Positions 41,799 to 52,628 are shown, counted from the first letter of the stretch. The stretch: 64,000 bases of DNA from Streptomyces phaeolivaceus (GCF_009184865.1 NZ_CP045096.1:930001-994000), one strand, 5' to 3'. The notes: generated from the sequence alone by a model not told the origin. Numbers and translations are program-made.

Positions 41799-43092
41799 TG
41801 CTGTTGTCAAGCAGCCGTTGTCACTGGAGGTGCGACTTGATAGCACCGTCGCTCACGGATCAGGGCCCACAGAACGTTGACGCGTCGGCGGGCGAGGGCG
41901 AGCACGGCCTGGACGTGCTTCTTGCCCTCCGCGCGTTTGCGGTCGTAGAACTTCCGCGAGTTCGGGTCGCAGCGGACGCTGACCAGCGCGGAGGTGTAGA
42001 ACACCCGCTGGAGTCGTCGGTGGTAGTTCATCGGCCGGTGGAGGTTGCCGCTGACCTTGCCCGAATCGCGAGGCGCGGGGGCGACGCCGGCGAAGGCCGC
42101 CAGAGCATCCGGCGAGTCGAATTCCTCCAGGCCGCCGCCGACAGCGGCGAGGAACTCCGCGCCGAGCACCGTGCCGATGCCGGGGACGCTCAGGAGGATG
42201 TCGGCGAGTTCGTGCTCGCGAAACCGGCCCTCGATGAGCGTGTCCATCTCGGAAACCTGCTGGTTGAGGGCCATCACCTCCTCGGCCAGGGTGTGGACCA
42301 GCTTCGCGATGGTCTTCTCCCCGGGGACAGCGGTGTGCTGCCGCTCGGCGGCCTCGACCGCGGCCTCGGCCAGGGATCTCGCGCCTCGGACCTTGCGGTT
42401 GGCCAGCCAGGTGGTCAGCCGCGAAATCCCGGCGCGGCGGATCGCGGCCGGTGTCTGACAGCCCGTCAGCAGCCTGAGGGGCCCGGTGTTGGTGACCTCC
42501 AGGGCCCGCTCCAGGGCGGGGAACATGCTCAGCAGGGTGCCGCGCAGGCGGTTCACCGCGCGGGTGCGGTCCTCGACCAGGTCGGCCCGGCGTCCGGTCA
42601 GCAGCTTCAACTCGATGGCGGCTTCGTCGCCGGGGCGGACGGGCCGCAGGTCACGTCGCATCCTGGCCTGGTCGGCGATCACGTAGGCGTCGCGGGCATC
42701 GGTCTTGCCCTCGCCCCGGTAGCCGTCGGAGGCCCTGTTCACCAGCCGACCGGGCATATAACGGACTTCCTGGCCGTGGTTGATCAGCAGGGCCAGCAGC
42801 AGCGCGGGTTCCCCGCCGGTCATGTCGATGGCCCAGGTGACCTGGCGGCCGTCGGCCAGGTCGAGGACGTCACCGATCAGCTTCAGCAGCTCGGGCTCGT
42901 CGTTGGCGACCCGCCGCGAAAGCAGCGTCTTGCCGTCGGCATCCACCACGAGGCCGTGATGGTGGCCCTTGCCGCTGTCGATCCCCGCCCATATCCGGCT
43001 CATCGCGCTCCTGACGTCTGTGTTCGTGCTGTTCGTACCACGGACGACCTCGCCGGCATTGCTCTACTCAGCGACTTGTTCGCACTTCCTAA
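41791..43092 (-). mobile_element. IS110-family element between 9-bp direct repeats
   Basis: The transposase gene is bounded by CTTCCTAAT at 41791-41799 and again at 43084-43092. If these mark the ends, the element is about 1.29 kb, with only seven bases after the transposase stop and about 80 bases before its start. IS110 elements typically lack long terminal inverted repeats and carry a noncoding end that makes a bridge RNA. The upstream end could extend beyond the repeat, to about 43250. Direct repeat and gene are seen; exact ends are inferred. Confidence 0.65.
41807..43003 (-). CDS. IS110-family transposase
   Basis: 398 residues, intact. The N-terminal DEDD (RuvC-like) domain has AGIDSGKGHHHGLVVD (first Asp), TWAIDMTGGEPALLL (Glu region), and KTDARDAYVIADQAR (Asp-Asp). 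The C-terminal transposase domain has LLSVPGIGTVLGAEFLAAVGG, LAAFAGVAPAPRDSGK and NYHRRLQRVFYTSALVS, with its catalytic Ser region. Both DEDD and Tnp20 domains are complete, so the element may be active. In this family a bridge RNA guides target choice. Confidence 0.92.
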   Translation of the reverse strand: MSRIWAGIDSGKGHHHGLVVDADGKTLLSRRVANDEPELLKLIGDVLDLADGRQVTWAIDMTGGEPALLLALLINHGQEVRYMPGRLVNRASDGYRGEGKTDARDAYVIADQARMRRDLRPVRPGDEAAIELKLLTGRRADLVEDRTRAVNRLRGTLLSMFPALERALEVTNTGPLRLLTGCQTPAAIRRAGISRLTTWLANRKVRGARSLAEAAVEAAERQHTAVPGEKTIAKLVHTLAEEVMALNQQVSEMDTLIEGRFREHELADILLSVPGIGTVLGAEFLAAVGGGLEEFDSPDALAAFAGVAPAPRDSGKVSGNLHRPMNYHRRLQRVFYTSALVSVRCDPNSRKFYDRKRAEGKKHVQAVLALARRRVNVLWALIRERRCYQVAPPVTTAA

Positions 43093-43377
43093 TCGGCGGC
43101 CGAGTCGTCGTGGGGTGCCGGGCGGCGAAGCGAGCAGAGCCACGAGACGGCAGCCGCCTGATAGCCACACCCAGCACCCCTGGGCGACCCAACCCTACGA
43201 ATGGCTCGATCAACCTGATCAAGACGGTAGAGCCGCCTGAACGAGTGAGGGTCTCCGGTCGATTCGCCCTGTCCACCCGTACACCCGCGGCTCCGCACGG
43301 CGTTCACGCTCGTGACAAGGGCACGCCGGGCGCATTAGGGTGCGCCGACGGACGAGCGAGAGCGATGGGAGGCCGGC
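43004..43377. other. Non-coding region: IS110 left end and promoter of the next gene
   Basis: About 375 bases without a gene. Bases 43004-43083 belong to the IS110 element; 43084-43092 is the direct repeat. The part 43093-43250, GC-rich with CCGGGCGGCG/inverted pieces, may still be element (bridge-RNA region upstream of the transposase) or host. The promoter of the gene at 43378 should lie in the last 100 bases. Confidence 0.45.
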
Positions 43378-44241
43378 ATGGCCGGGACGGACGACGATGC
43401 CGTCACCGCCGGGGACGACGACGCGCTGTACGTGCTGACGGCGGTACTGCTCACGCCCGCGAACTTCCCCAGTGTGCTGGGCGACGACTATCCGGAGGCC
43501 TGCGCGGCCCTCGGGCTCGCGCCGCTCGCCGACGGGTACGGAATCGTCCTGGGCCAGGACGGCGAGGGCGCCCGGTGGACGGTGGCGGTCGACGACGTGT
43601 CGCTGGTCGCCGTGGCCATCGCGTCGTGGGACTGCGGCATGGAGTACGACCTGTCGCCGGACGAGGACTCGGTCGTGGCCGCGCTGCCCGGCTGGCCCCT
43701 CGCGGTCGCCGTGGCGGCGCCGGGTGTGCCCGCCCCGCACGACCCCGATCCGGAGGTCTCGGATCTGCCTCCGCTGAGCCCGCCGGACACCAACACCTGG
43801 GGTCCCGCGCAGCGGCGTCTGGGCGCCGACGAGATCGCGCTGCAGTGGTCGATGTGGCGGGAGCAGATCGACGACGCCGCCTTCGCCGGTCAGGACGGCC
43901 CGAACCGGACGGCGACCGGTGACACCGCGGAGGCCGGGCGGGGAGCAGACTCCGGGAAGGGCGAGGGCACCCCGCGTACGGGTATCCGCCGCGTGCTCGC
44001 GGAGGCACGGGCGTATGTGGACTCCCCGCCGCCCCTGGGGCGGGTCCGCTCGTCGTTCGCGCCGGGCGACGCCCGGACCCTGCGTGCCGACGGCCCTGGC
44101 TGGTCGATGGTGGCCAGGACCGACGACATCGCGTTCGTCCTTCTCGACGAGGAACCCGGCGAGGTGCTGCCGGTGGGCCGGGGGCCGGAACTTCCCGGCC
44201 TCCTGGAGTCCCTCGACAAGATCGCCGTACGCCCGAACTGA
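43378..44241 (+). CDS. Hypothetical protein (287 aa)
   Basis: 287 residues from ATG 43378. The first half is a compact acidic domain (DDALYVLTAVLLTPANFPSVL, DVSLVAVAIASWDCGMEYDLSPD), the second a Pro/Gly-rich linker and a terminal SMVARTDDIAFVLLDEEPGEVLPVG with LPGLLESLDKIA. No membrane segment or catalytic motif is clear. I do not recognise the family. It converges with a small membrane protein across a hairpin. Confidence 0.65.
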   Translation: MAGTDDDAVTAGDDDALYVLTAVLLTPANFPSVLGDDYPEACAALGLAPLADGYGIVLGQDGEGARWTVAVDDVSLVAVAIASWDCGMEYDLSPDEDSVVAALPGWPLAVAVAAPGVPAPHDPDPEVSDLPPLSPPDTNTWGPAQRRLGADEIALQWSMWREQIDDAAFAGQDGPNRTATGDTAEAGRGADSGKGEGTPRTGIRRVLAEARAYVDSPPPLGRVRSSFAPGDARTLRADGPGWSMVARTDDIAFVLLDEEPGEVLPVGRGPELPGLLESLDKIAVRPN

Positions 44242-44268
44242 GTCCCGGCTCCGAACCTCGGGTACCGC

Positions 44269-44292
44269 ACCGGCCCGCACCCGCGGGCCGGT
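44269..44292. terminator. Hairpin between convergent genes
   Basis: ACCGGCCCGC (44269-44278) pairs with GCGGGCCGGT (44283-44292) around ACCC. It lies between stops at 44241 and 44299. Confidence 0.75.
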
Positions 44293-44298
44293 GGCGGC

Positions 44299-44487
44299 TC
44301 AGCGGCCGAGCTCCTTGCGTCCGACCCGGCGCAGCCTGCGGCGCTGCGAGGGGTCCAGCGCGAGGTACGCGGCCGTGGGGATCCCCAGGACTATCAGGAG
44401 ATTGGCCCAGAAGGGGAACGGCAACAGGATCAGCAGGACGATCCCGATTGCCGCACCCCCCGCGACGATCTTCGTGCTCTTCGACAT
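44299..44487 (-). CDS. Small membrane protein (62 aa)
   Basis: 62 residues: two hydrophobic segments (VAGGAAIGIVLLILLPFPFW and LLIVLGIPTAAYLAL) and an Arg-rich tail (SQRRRLRRVGRKELG), a typical inner-membrane hairpin with cytoplasmic ends. Family unknown. Intergenic distance to the helicase start (44733, divergent) is 245 bases, which must hold both promoters. Confidence 0.65.
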   Translation of the reverse strand: MSKSTKIVAGGAAIGIVLLILLPFPFWANLLIVLGIPTAAYLALDPSQRRRLRRVGRKELGR

Positions 44488-44732
44488 CTCCGTCGCCTCC
44501 TTCGCGGCAAGTGCCGCTCTCTGTCCTGAAAACGGGAGCGGGCTCCCCGCGGTTCCGGATCACGACCCTGACACGTCCCTGAGTCGAACCCCCGTACAAC
44601 CCTGAGATGCCCCTGCCACCCGGCGGGAAAAGTGACCTACGTCACCCCATTGCACGCCTTTCGGAGGTTTGAAGTGAGGTAACCCCGGCAATTCTGGCTA
44701 CGGTAGTCAAATTTGAGGAGTTCAGCATCCCT

Positions 44733-47579
44733 GTGCCGCCACCGTACGAAGTCTCCGAGCCGGCCCACTGCAGTGCCGTCTTCCTGGCCGCTGACCCCGC
44801 CCGCGCCGGTCGTGTCGCCTTCTGGCGGGAGGACGGCTCGGCGCCGCCCCTGGTCGAGCACGGCTCCCCCGAGGAGCTGACGGTCGTCCTGCCCGGCGGC
44901 GAGGGCGTCGAACAGGTGGCGGTGCCCGCTGTCTCGCTGCCGGTGCGCGCCGCTCTTCCGGTGCTCACGCGCGCGCGTACCGCCACGGGCGCCCACCGGT
45001 CGGCCGTCTTCTGGGGTGCGGCCTCCGTACTGGCACTCCAGTTCGCCGCGCGCGGCCTGCTGTTGCCCGGCGTGACCGCAAGCGGCCACGACGCCTGGCG
45101 GGCGGGCCCGCTGCGGGCGGAGGACCTGGACCGGGTCAGGGCCCTCGCCGCCGCGATGCCGCCCGAGGCACACGCCGTGCCCGTGGACCAAGGCGAGCCG
45201 TTGCGGCTGCCCGATCCGGAGCGGCTGCTGCGCGACTTCCTCGACGCCGTCATCGACTCACTGCCCCGCTCCCCCGCCGCGGGCGTCGCGGCCGGCGGTC
45301 CGGCCTTCGCCGCGCGGGACCCCCAGTACGTGCCCGAGCAGCGCGCCTGGGCCGCCGATGTCGCCGCCGGTCACGACGTGGGCGTCCGCGTCTCGCTGCG
45401 GGTCGAGATCCCCGGGCTGGCCTCGGTTCGTGCCGGCGAAGGGGACGGGACTCGGCTGCCGTTCCGTGCCGTCCCGCAGGTGCACAGTGTGAGCGACCCG
45501 GCGCTCGTCGCGGACGCCTCCGCCGTGTGGGCCGGCGCCGAGGCGTTCGGCCCGCGCGCGCGGATGGACGCCCTGCTGGCGCTGCGCCGCGCGGCACGCG
45601 CCTGGGCCCCGCTCGCCCCGCTGCTCTCGGCAGCCGTGCCGGACGTCGTGGAACTCGCGGACGAGGAGGTCACCGAGCTGCTCGGTGAGGGTGCCCGGCT
45701 GCTGGCCTCGGCCGGCGTCGACGTGCACTGGCCCAAGGAACTGGCGCGCAAGTTGACCGCCCGCGCGGTGATCGGCCCACCCGACGCCGAACAGGGACCC
45801 GTCAAGGCCGCGTCGGACACCCCGTCGTACCTCTCCTCGGACGCGTTGCTCGCCTTCGACTGGTGGTTCGCCCTGGGCGACCAGCGGCTCACCCGGCAGG
45901 AGCTGGACCAGCTGGCGGAGGCGAACCGTCCCATGGTGCGGCTGCGCGACCAGTGGGTCCTGGTGGATCCGGAGGAGATCCGCCACGCGCGTGCGCAGCA
46001 AGACCGCAAGGTGTCGCCGGTCGACGCGCTCAGTGCCGCTCTGACGGGCTCGACGGAGGTCGACGGCCGGACGGTCGAGGTCCGGCCGACGGGGTGGCTG
46101 GCGACGCTGCGGGAGCGGCTGTCGGACCCCGAGGCGCAGGAGCCGGTCGGGCAGCCGGCCGGGCTCGCCGCGACCCTGCGGGACTATCAGCTGCGTGGCC
46201 TCGGCTGGCTGGCCCGGATGACGTCCCTGGGGCTCGGCGGCTGCCTCGCCGACGACATGGGCCTCGGCAAGACGATCACCCTGATCGCCCTGCATCTGCA
46301 CCGGCAGGCGGACGCCTCGTCCGCGGGCCCCACCCTCGTGGTCTGTCCGGCCTCACTGATGGGCAACTGGCAGCGCGAGATCGAGAGGTTCGCGCCGGGT
46401 GTGCCGGTGCGCCGCTTCCACGGGTCCCGGCGCGGCCTGGCCGGGCTCGCCGACGGGGAGTTCGTCCTCACCACGTACGGCACGATGCGGCTCGACGCGC
46501 CGAGGCTCGGCGACGTGCCCTGGGGCATGGTCGTGGCGGACGAGGCGCAGCACGTGAAGAACCCCTACTCGGCCACGGCGAAGGAACTCCGCACGATCGG
46601 GGCACGCGCGCGCGTGGCGCTCACCGGCACTCCGGTGGAGAACAACCTGTCCGAGCTGTGGGCGATCCTCGACTGGACCACTCCGGGTCTCCTCGGCGGG
46701 CTCGGCACCTTCCGCGCCCGGTACGCACAGGCCGTCGAGGGCAGCAGGGATCCCGCCGCCGCGGAGCGGCTGTCGCGTCTCGTACGACCGTTCCTGCTGC
46801 GCCGCCGCAAGTCGGACCCGGGGATCGCGCCGGAGCTCCCGCCGAAGACCGAGACCGATCACGCCGTGTCGCTCACCAGGGAACAGGTCGGGCTGTACGA
46901 GGCGTTGGTCCGCGAGACCATGGCGGAGATCGCCGCCGCCGACGGCATGGAGCGACGCGGTCTGATCGTGAAGCTTCTGACCGGGCTCAAGCAGATCTGC
47001 AACCACCCCGCCCAGTTCCTCAAGGAGGAACGGCCCCGGATCCCGGGCAGATCCGGGAAGTTGGAGCTGCTGGACGAACTGCTGGACACCGTCCTCTCCG
47101 AGGGGGCGAGCGTCCTCGTGTTCACGCAGTACGTCCGGATGGCACGCCTGCTGGAACGTCATCTGGCGGCACGCGGCGTGCCCACACGGTTCCTGCACGG
47201 CGGGACACCGGTCCCCGAGCGCGAGGCGATGGTCGAACGCTTCCAGGAGGGCGAGGTCCCCGTCTTCCTGCTGTCGTTGAAGGCGGCCGGCACAGGGCTG
47301 AACCTGACCCGTGCCGAGCATGTCGTGCACTACGACCGCTGGTGGAACCCGGCCGTCGAGGCTCAGGCCACGGACCGGGCGTACCGCATCGGCCAGACCC
47401 GCCCGGTGCAGGTGCACCGGCTGATCGCGGAGGGAACGATCGAGGACCGCATCGCGGACATGCTGCTGCGCAAACGGGAGCTGGCCGACGCGGTGCTGGG
47501 TGCCGGCGACACGGCGCTCACGGAGTTGTCCGACGCCGATCTGGCCGACCTGGTGGAGCTGCGAGGGGACGCACGATGA
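44733..47579 (+). CDS. SNF2-family DEAD-like helicase/ATPase
   Basis: 948 residues from GTG 44733. The first 480 residues form an actinobacterial N-terminal region with VHWPKELARKLTARAV and WWFALGDQRLTRQELDQLAEA. The motor has LRDYQLRGLGWLARMTSLGLGGCLADDMGLGKTITL (motif I), VVADEAQHVKN (II), ALTGTPVENNLSELWAILDW (III), and in the second lobe VLVFTQYVRMARLLERHL, LSLKAAGTGLNLTRAEHVVHYDRWWNPAVEAQATDRAYRIGQT (V-VI). It is a DNA translocase that remodels protein-DNA or RNA polymerase complexes. Its stop overlaps the SWIM gene start by four bases, so the two act together. Confidence 0.9.
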   Translation: MPPPYEVSEPAHCSAVFLAADPARAGRVAFWREDGSAPPLVEHGSPEELTVVLPGGEGVEQVAVPAVSLPVRAALPVLTRARTATGAHRSAVFWGAASVLALQFAARGLLLPGVTASGHDAWRAGPLRAEDLDRVRALAAAMPPEAHAVPVDQGEPLRLPDPERLLRDFLDAVIDSLPRSPAAGVAAGGPAFAARDPQYVPEQRAWAADVAAGHDVGVRVSLRVEIPGLASVRAGEGDGTRLPFRAVPQVHSVSDPALVADASAVWAGAEAFGPRARMDALLALRRAARAWAPLAPLLSAAVPDVVELADEEVTELLGEGARLLASAGVDVHWPKELARKLTARAVIGPPDAEQGPVKAASDTPSYLSSDALLAFDWWFALGDQRLTRQELDQLAEANRPMVRLRDQWVLVDPEEIRHARAQQDRKVSPVDALSAALTGSTEVDGRTVEVRPTGWLATLRERLSDPEAQEPVGQPAGLAATLRDYQLRGLGWLARMTSLGLGGCLADDMGLGKTITLIALHLHRQADASSAGPTLVVCPASLMGNWQREIERFAPGVPVRRFHGSRRGLAGLADGEFVLTTYGTMRLDAPRLGDVPWGMVVADEAQHVKNPYSATAKELRTIGARARVALTGTPVENNLSELWAILDWTTPGLLGGLGTFRARYAQAVEGSRDPAAAERLSRLVRPFLLRRRKSDPGIAPELPPKTETDHAVSLTREQVGLYEALVRETMAEIAAADGMERRGLIVKLLTGLKQICNHPAQFLKEERPRIPGRSGKLELLDELLDTVLSEGASVLVFTQYVRMARLLERHLAARGVPTRFLHGGTPVPEREAMVERFQEGEVPVFLLSLKAAGTGLNLTRAEHVVHYDRWWNPAVEAQATDRAYRIGQTRPVQVHRLIAEGTIEDRIADMLLRKRELADAVLGAGDTALTELSDADLADLVELRGDAR

Positions 47580-48865
47580 CGGATCGCACGGGAGCTGACG
47601 AGGAACGTACGTTCGCGGCGTCGACGCCCGCGCACGGGCGGGGTTTCGCGGGGACGTGGTGGGGCCTGGCCTGGCTGAGGGCGCTGGAGGACGCGGCGTT
47701 GGACGGGGCTCAGGTGAAGGTGGGGCGCAGGCTCGCGCGCGCGGGAGCGGTGGGCGCGGTGTCGGTGCGCCCCGGGCGCGTCACCGCCGTGGTGCAGGAC
47801 CGCGACGGCACCGCCCACCGTGCCGATGTGCTGCTCCAGGAACTGCCCTCGGACCGCTGGGACCGTTTCCTGGACATGGCGGCCGAGCGGGCCGGGCACG
47901 TCGCCGCCCTGCTCGACCGCGAGATGCCGCCGCATCTGGTCGAGGACGCGGCGGCCCATGGAGTCGAACTGCTGCCCGGTCTCGGTGATCTGGAGGCACG
48001 CTGCGACTGTGGTGCCTGGGACCACTGCGGACACACCGCGGCCCTCTGCTACCAGGTGGCCCGGCTCCTGGACGAGGACCCCTTCGTGCTGCTGCTGATG
48101 CGGGGCCGCGCCGAGCGCGCGCTCCTGGACGAGCTCCAGGACCGCAGCGTCGCGCCCGTGGCGGAGGCGGAGGCGACGCCGGAAGGCGTCCAGGACGGCC
48201 GTCAGGAGGGCCTGGACGCCGTGGAGGCGTTCGCGGCGGGCGACATCCTTCCGCCGCTCCCCGAGTCGCCCCGGCCGCCATCGGAGCCCGGTCTGCCGCC
48301 CTCCCTGGACACCGAGGCCCCGCCCGCGCCCGGGGTGGACCCGACCGCACTCGAGTTCCTGGCGGCACAGACGGCCCGGGAGGCCCATCGGCTGTTGGCC
48401 GAGGCACTCCGCCCGGGGCACGAGAGGCAGCCGCTGGACGACGAGTTGACGCTCGATCAGGACGCGGTGCGGTTGGCCTCGGGTGATCCGGAGCCGGGGG
48501 TCGGAGCGCGGCTGGGGCGGGGTTCCGAGCGCGGCCGGGAAGGGCTGGCGCTCGCCGTACGCGCCTGGCGGTACGGCGGGGTGACCGCTCTCGCCGTACT
48601 CGACGAGGAATGGCCCGTACAGGCGGAGGCGCTCGCTCGCGCGCGGGCCGCTCTGGAGACGGCCTGGGACGAGGGCGAACGGCCCGCCCTGCGGTTCGCG
48701 CACAACCGTTGGACGGTGGTCGGCGGCTCGGCCCAGCTGCGGCTGGGGCGGGACGGCCGCTGGTGGCCCTACCGCAAGGAGCGTGGCCGCTGGGCGCCCG
48801 CTGGCCCGGCGGCCCACGACCCGGTCACGGTCCTGGCCTCGGTCGGCGCCGAGGCCGATGCCTGA
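47576..48865 (+). CDS. SWIM zinc-finger protein
   Basis: 429 residues from ATG 47576, overlapping the helicase stop (ATGA). FAGTWWGLAWLRALEDAALDG precedes the SWIM motif CDCGAWDHCGHTAALCYQVA (near residues 143-162: C-x-C, then C-x-H), which binds zinc. A Pro/Glu linker (225-260) leads to a C-terminal domain ending in RWAPAGPAAHDPVTVLASVG. SWIM proteins are found next to SNF2 ATPases in many bacteria and probably direct them to nucleic acid or partners. The stop codon lies inside a 7-bp tandem repeat. Confidence 0.88.
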   Translation: MTDRTGADEERTFAASTPAHGRGFAGTWWGLAWLRALEDAALDGAQVKVGRRLARAGAVGAVSVRPGRVTAVVQDRDGTAHRADVLLQELPSDRWDRFLDMAAERAGHVAALLDREMPPHLVEDAAAHGVELLPGLGDLEARCDCGAWDHCGHTAALCYQVARLLDEDPFVLLLMRGRAERALLDELQDRSVAPVAEAEATPEGVQDGRQEGLDAVEAFAAGDILPPLPESPRPPSEPGLPPSLDTEAPPAPGVDPTALEFLAAQTAREAHRLLAEALRPGHERQPLDDELTLDQDAVRLASGDPEPGVGARLGRGSERGREGLALAVRAWRYGGVTALAVLDEEWPVQAEALARARAALETAWDEGERPALRFAHNRWTVVGGSAQLRLGRDGRWWPYRKERGRWAPAGPAAHDPVTVLASVGAEADA

Positions 48866-48887
48866 GGCCTGAGGCCTGAGGCCTGAG
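48860..48887. repeat. Four tandem GCCTGAG units over the SWIM stop codon
   Basis: Units 48860-48866, 48867-48873, 48874-48880 and 48881-48887 are identical; a degenerate fifth follows. The TGA stop (48863-48865) is in the first unit. Because the period is 7, the TGA recurs in other frames, making a stop in several frames. Confidence 0.85.
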
Positions 48888-48965
48888 GCCCGAAGGGGAC
48901 CGGTCCTGGGCGTGCGGAAGCGGGCCGGTCCCTGGGCGGGCGGTAGGGCGGCCGGACGGTCTTCC

Positions 48966-49490
48966 TCATCCGGTGTCGCCGGCAGGGGCCGGGAAGAGCG
49001 AGTCCAGGTCGCTGGGAAAGCCGCTGGGGAGTTCGCTCGGAAAGCCGCTGGGCAGGTCGCTCGGGAAGCCCGAGGGCAGCGAGGGAAGGTCGCTGGGCAA
49101 TCGGGACGGGAGGCTCAGCGACGGGGTGGGCGAAGGACTCGTACCGTCGCTCGTCCCGCCCGAGGGCTTCTCGTCCGGCGATCCGTCGCCGCCGGTGGTC
49201 GCCAGCACCACGGCGACGACGGCCCCGACGACGATGATCGCGACGAGCACGAGGAGGACGCCTTCGCGGCGTCCACCGCGAGGTGGCCCGCCCGGGGATG
49301 GTCCGCCGGGCGGGTCGGGTGGCTGCCAGCCCCCGCCCTGACCCGGGGGCTGGTAGCCACCACCTCCCCCGGTCGGACAGCCCGACGGCGGGCCGTAGCC
49401 CCCTGGTGGCGGGCCGAACCCTGAGCCGTTCGACGGCGGTGTGCCGTCCGGGGGCCGGGGCGGCTGGGACGGTGGCGGCGGCATGCCCAT
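48966..49490 (-). CDS. Pro/Gly-rich membrane protein with repetitive tail
   Basis: 174 residues from ATG 49490 (an ATG two codons later is possible). Residues 1-75 are Pro/Gly/Gln-rich with the pattern PPGGYGPP; then one membrane segment (GVLLVLVAIIVVGAVVAVVLA); then an outside tail of SPSPTPSLSLPS and repeats PSGFPSDL-, PSGFPSEL-, PSGFPSDL. This is the layout of small Streptomyces single-pass proteins of unknown role. DNA of the tail is made of near-identical 24-27-bp pieces. No family name can be given. Confidence 0.65.
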   Translation of the reverse strand: MGMPPPPSQPPRPPDGTPPSNGSGFGPPPGGYGPPSGCPTGGGGGYQPPGQGGGWQPPDPPGGPSPGGPPRGGRREGVLLVLVAIIVVGAVVAVVLATTGGDGSPDEKPSGGTSDGTSPSPTPSLSLPSRLPSDLPSLPSGFPSDLPSGFPSELPSGFPSDLDSLFPAPAGDTG

Positions 49491-49695
49491 ACCGTCCAGA
49501 GTCGCCGCGAAACGGCCAGGGCGCGAGCCCTGCACGGGAGTTGATACGGACTCATGCCATGGATCGCACGATTCCGGAGAACTCCGCGCAGGGATCGATC
49601 GGGAGAGGCGCAAGAGTCGGCCGATACCGATGTCGGCCGAATGGGGGGGGAGCCCTGATCGCTTCGGGCGGAAAGGGCCTCCCACGCGCGCGTGA
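49491..49695. other. Short gene-free stretch
   Basis: About 200 bases between the xylA stop and the start of the membrane-protein gene. It contains a TCGGCCGA pair at about 49616-49640 but no strong terminator is evident. Confidence 0.4.
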
Positions 49696-51007
<1,312 letters not shown>

Positions 51008-52453
51008 ATGTCAGCAGCCGAGGGTCCGCTCGTCGTCGGTGTGGACTCGTCCACACAGTCCACCAAGGCCCTGGTCGTCGACGCGTCGACGGGACGGGTG
51101 GTGGCGAGCGGGCAGGCGTCGCACACCGTGTCCTCCGGCGCGGGACGGGAGAGCGATCCCCGCCAGTGGTGGGGCGCGCTGTGCGAGGCCCTGCACCAGT
51201 GCGGGGAGGCGGCCCGCGAGGCCTCGGCGGTGTCGATCGGCGGCCAGCAGCACGGCCTCGTCACCCTCGACGCCCGGGGCGAGCCGGTCCGTCCGGCGCT
51301 GCTGTGGAACGACGTGCGCTCGGCACCGCAGGCCGCCCGTCTGGTGGAGGAACTGGGCGGCACGAAGGCCTGGGCGGAGCGTGCCGGCAGTGTGCCGGGC
51401 CCGTCCTTCACCGTCACGAAGTGGGCCTGGCTGGCCGAGAACGAGCCCGACGCGGTCCGTGCGACCGCCGCCGTGCGTCTGCCGCACGACTACCTCACCG
51501 AGCGCCTCACCGGCCAGGGCACGACCGACCGCGGCGACGCCTCCGGCACGGGGTGGTGGGCTTCGACTACCGAGGCGTACGACGCGGAGGTCCTCGCCCA
51601 TGTGGGACTGGACCCGGCGCTGCTGCCCCGTGTCGTCCGGCCGGGCGAGGTCGCCGGGACCGTACGGGACGCCCATGAGCTGCCGTTCGCCAAGGGCACC
51701 CTGGTCGCCGCCGGTACGGGTGACAACGCCGCCGCCGCGCTGGGACTCGGGCTGCGCCCCGGCACCCCCGTGCTGAGCCTCGGCACCTCCGGCACGGTGT
51801 ACGCCGTCTCCCGGCACCGCCCCGCGGACCCGACCGGCACGGTGGCGGGCTTCGCCGACGCGCACGGCGACTGGCTGCCGCTGGCCTGCACCCTGAACTG
51901 CACCCAGGCCGTCGACCGGGTCGCCGCGCTGCTGGGCCTGGACCGCGAGGCCGTGGAGCCCGGCACGAGCGTCACCCTCCTCCCCTACCTGGACGGCGAG
52001 CGCACCCCGGCCCTGCCGCACGCCTCGGGCCTGTTGCACGGACTGCGGCACGACACGACCGGCGGACAGCTGCTCCAGGCCGCGTACGACGGCGCCGTCC
52101 ACTCCCTGCTCGGCGCCCTCGACCTGGTGCTCGACGCCGACGCGGACACCTCCGCGCCGCTGCTGCTCATCGGCGGGGGCGCGCGGGGCACGGCCTGGCA
52201 AGAGACCGTGCGCCGGCTGTCGGGGCGGGCCGTGCAGGTCCCCGAGGCGAAGGAACTCGTGGCGCTGGGCGCCGCCGCGCAGGCCGCCGGACTGCTCACG
52301 GGCGAGGACCCGGCCGCGGTCGCCCGCCGCTGGGACACCACGCGGGGGCCGGTGCTGGAGGCCGTGGAGCGGGACGAGGCGACACTCGCCAGGATCTCCG
52401 GCGTCCTCTCCGACGCGGCACCGCTGCTGGAGCGCGGACCGGGCGGCATCTGA
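51008..52453 (+). CDS. xylB: Xylulokinase
   Basis: 481 residues from ATG 51008. FGGY-family features: LVVGVDSSTQSTKALVVDAS (phosphate loop 1), ISIGGQQHGLVTLDARGEPVRPALLWNDVRS, TSGTVYAVS, and the catalytic region YLDGERTPALPHASGLLHGL, then LLLIGGGARGTAWQETVRRLSGRAV (adenosine site). It phosphorylates D-xylulose with ATP to give xylulose 5-phosphate for the pentose pathway. The neighbour xylA provides its substrate. A Gly/Ile tail ends the protein. Confidence 0.94.
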   Translation: MSAAEGPLVVGVDSSTQSTKALVVDASTGRVVASGQASHTVSSGAGRESDPRQWWGALCEALHQCGEAAREASAVSIGGQQHGLVTLDARGEPVRPALLWNDVRSAPQAARLVEELGGTKAWAERAGSVPGPSFTVTKWAWLAENEPDAVRATAAVRLPHDYLTERLTGQGTTDRGDASGTGWWASTTEAYDAEVLAHVGLDPALLPRVVRPGEVAGTVRDAHELPFAKGTLVAAGTGDNAAAALGLGLRPGTPVLSLGTSGTVYAVSRHRPADPTGTVAGFADAHGDWLPLACTLNCTQAVDRVAALLGLDREAVEPGTSVTLLPYLDGERTPALPHASGLLHGLRHDTTGGQLLQAAYDGAVHSLLGALDLVLDADADTSAPLLLIGGGARGTAWQETVRRLSGRAVQVPEAKELVALGAAAQAAGLLTGEDPAAVARRWDTTRGPVLEAVERDEATLARISGVLSDAAPLLERGPGGI

Positions 52454-52628
52454 CCGGAAAGCAGTCGATCGGGACGCAGTCGATCGGGCGCCGGCACACC
52501 GGGAGCGGCCGATCGGATGGCAGCTGATCGGGCCAGGGGGTGTCCGACGTGGGAAAATCCGATTCCGGCATGATCTGCATGGTCCGCAGGACACCCACCA
52601 GGACACAGCGACGGGAGCCGAGGGAGGC

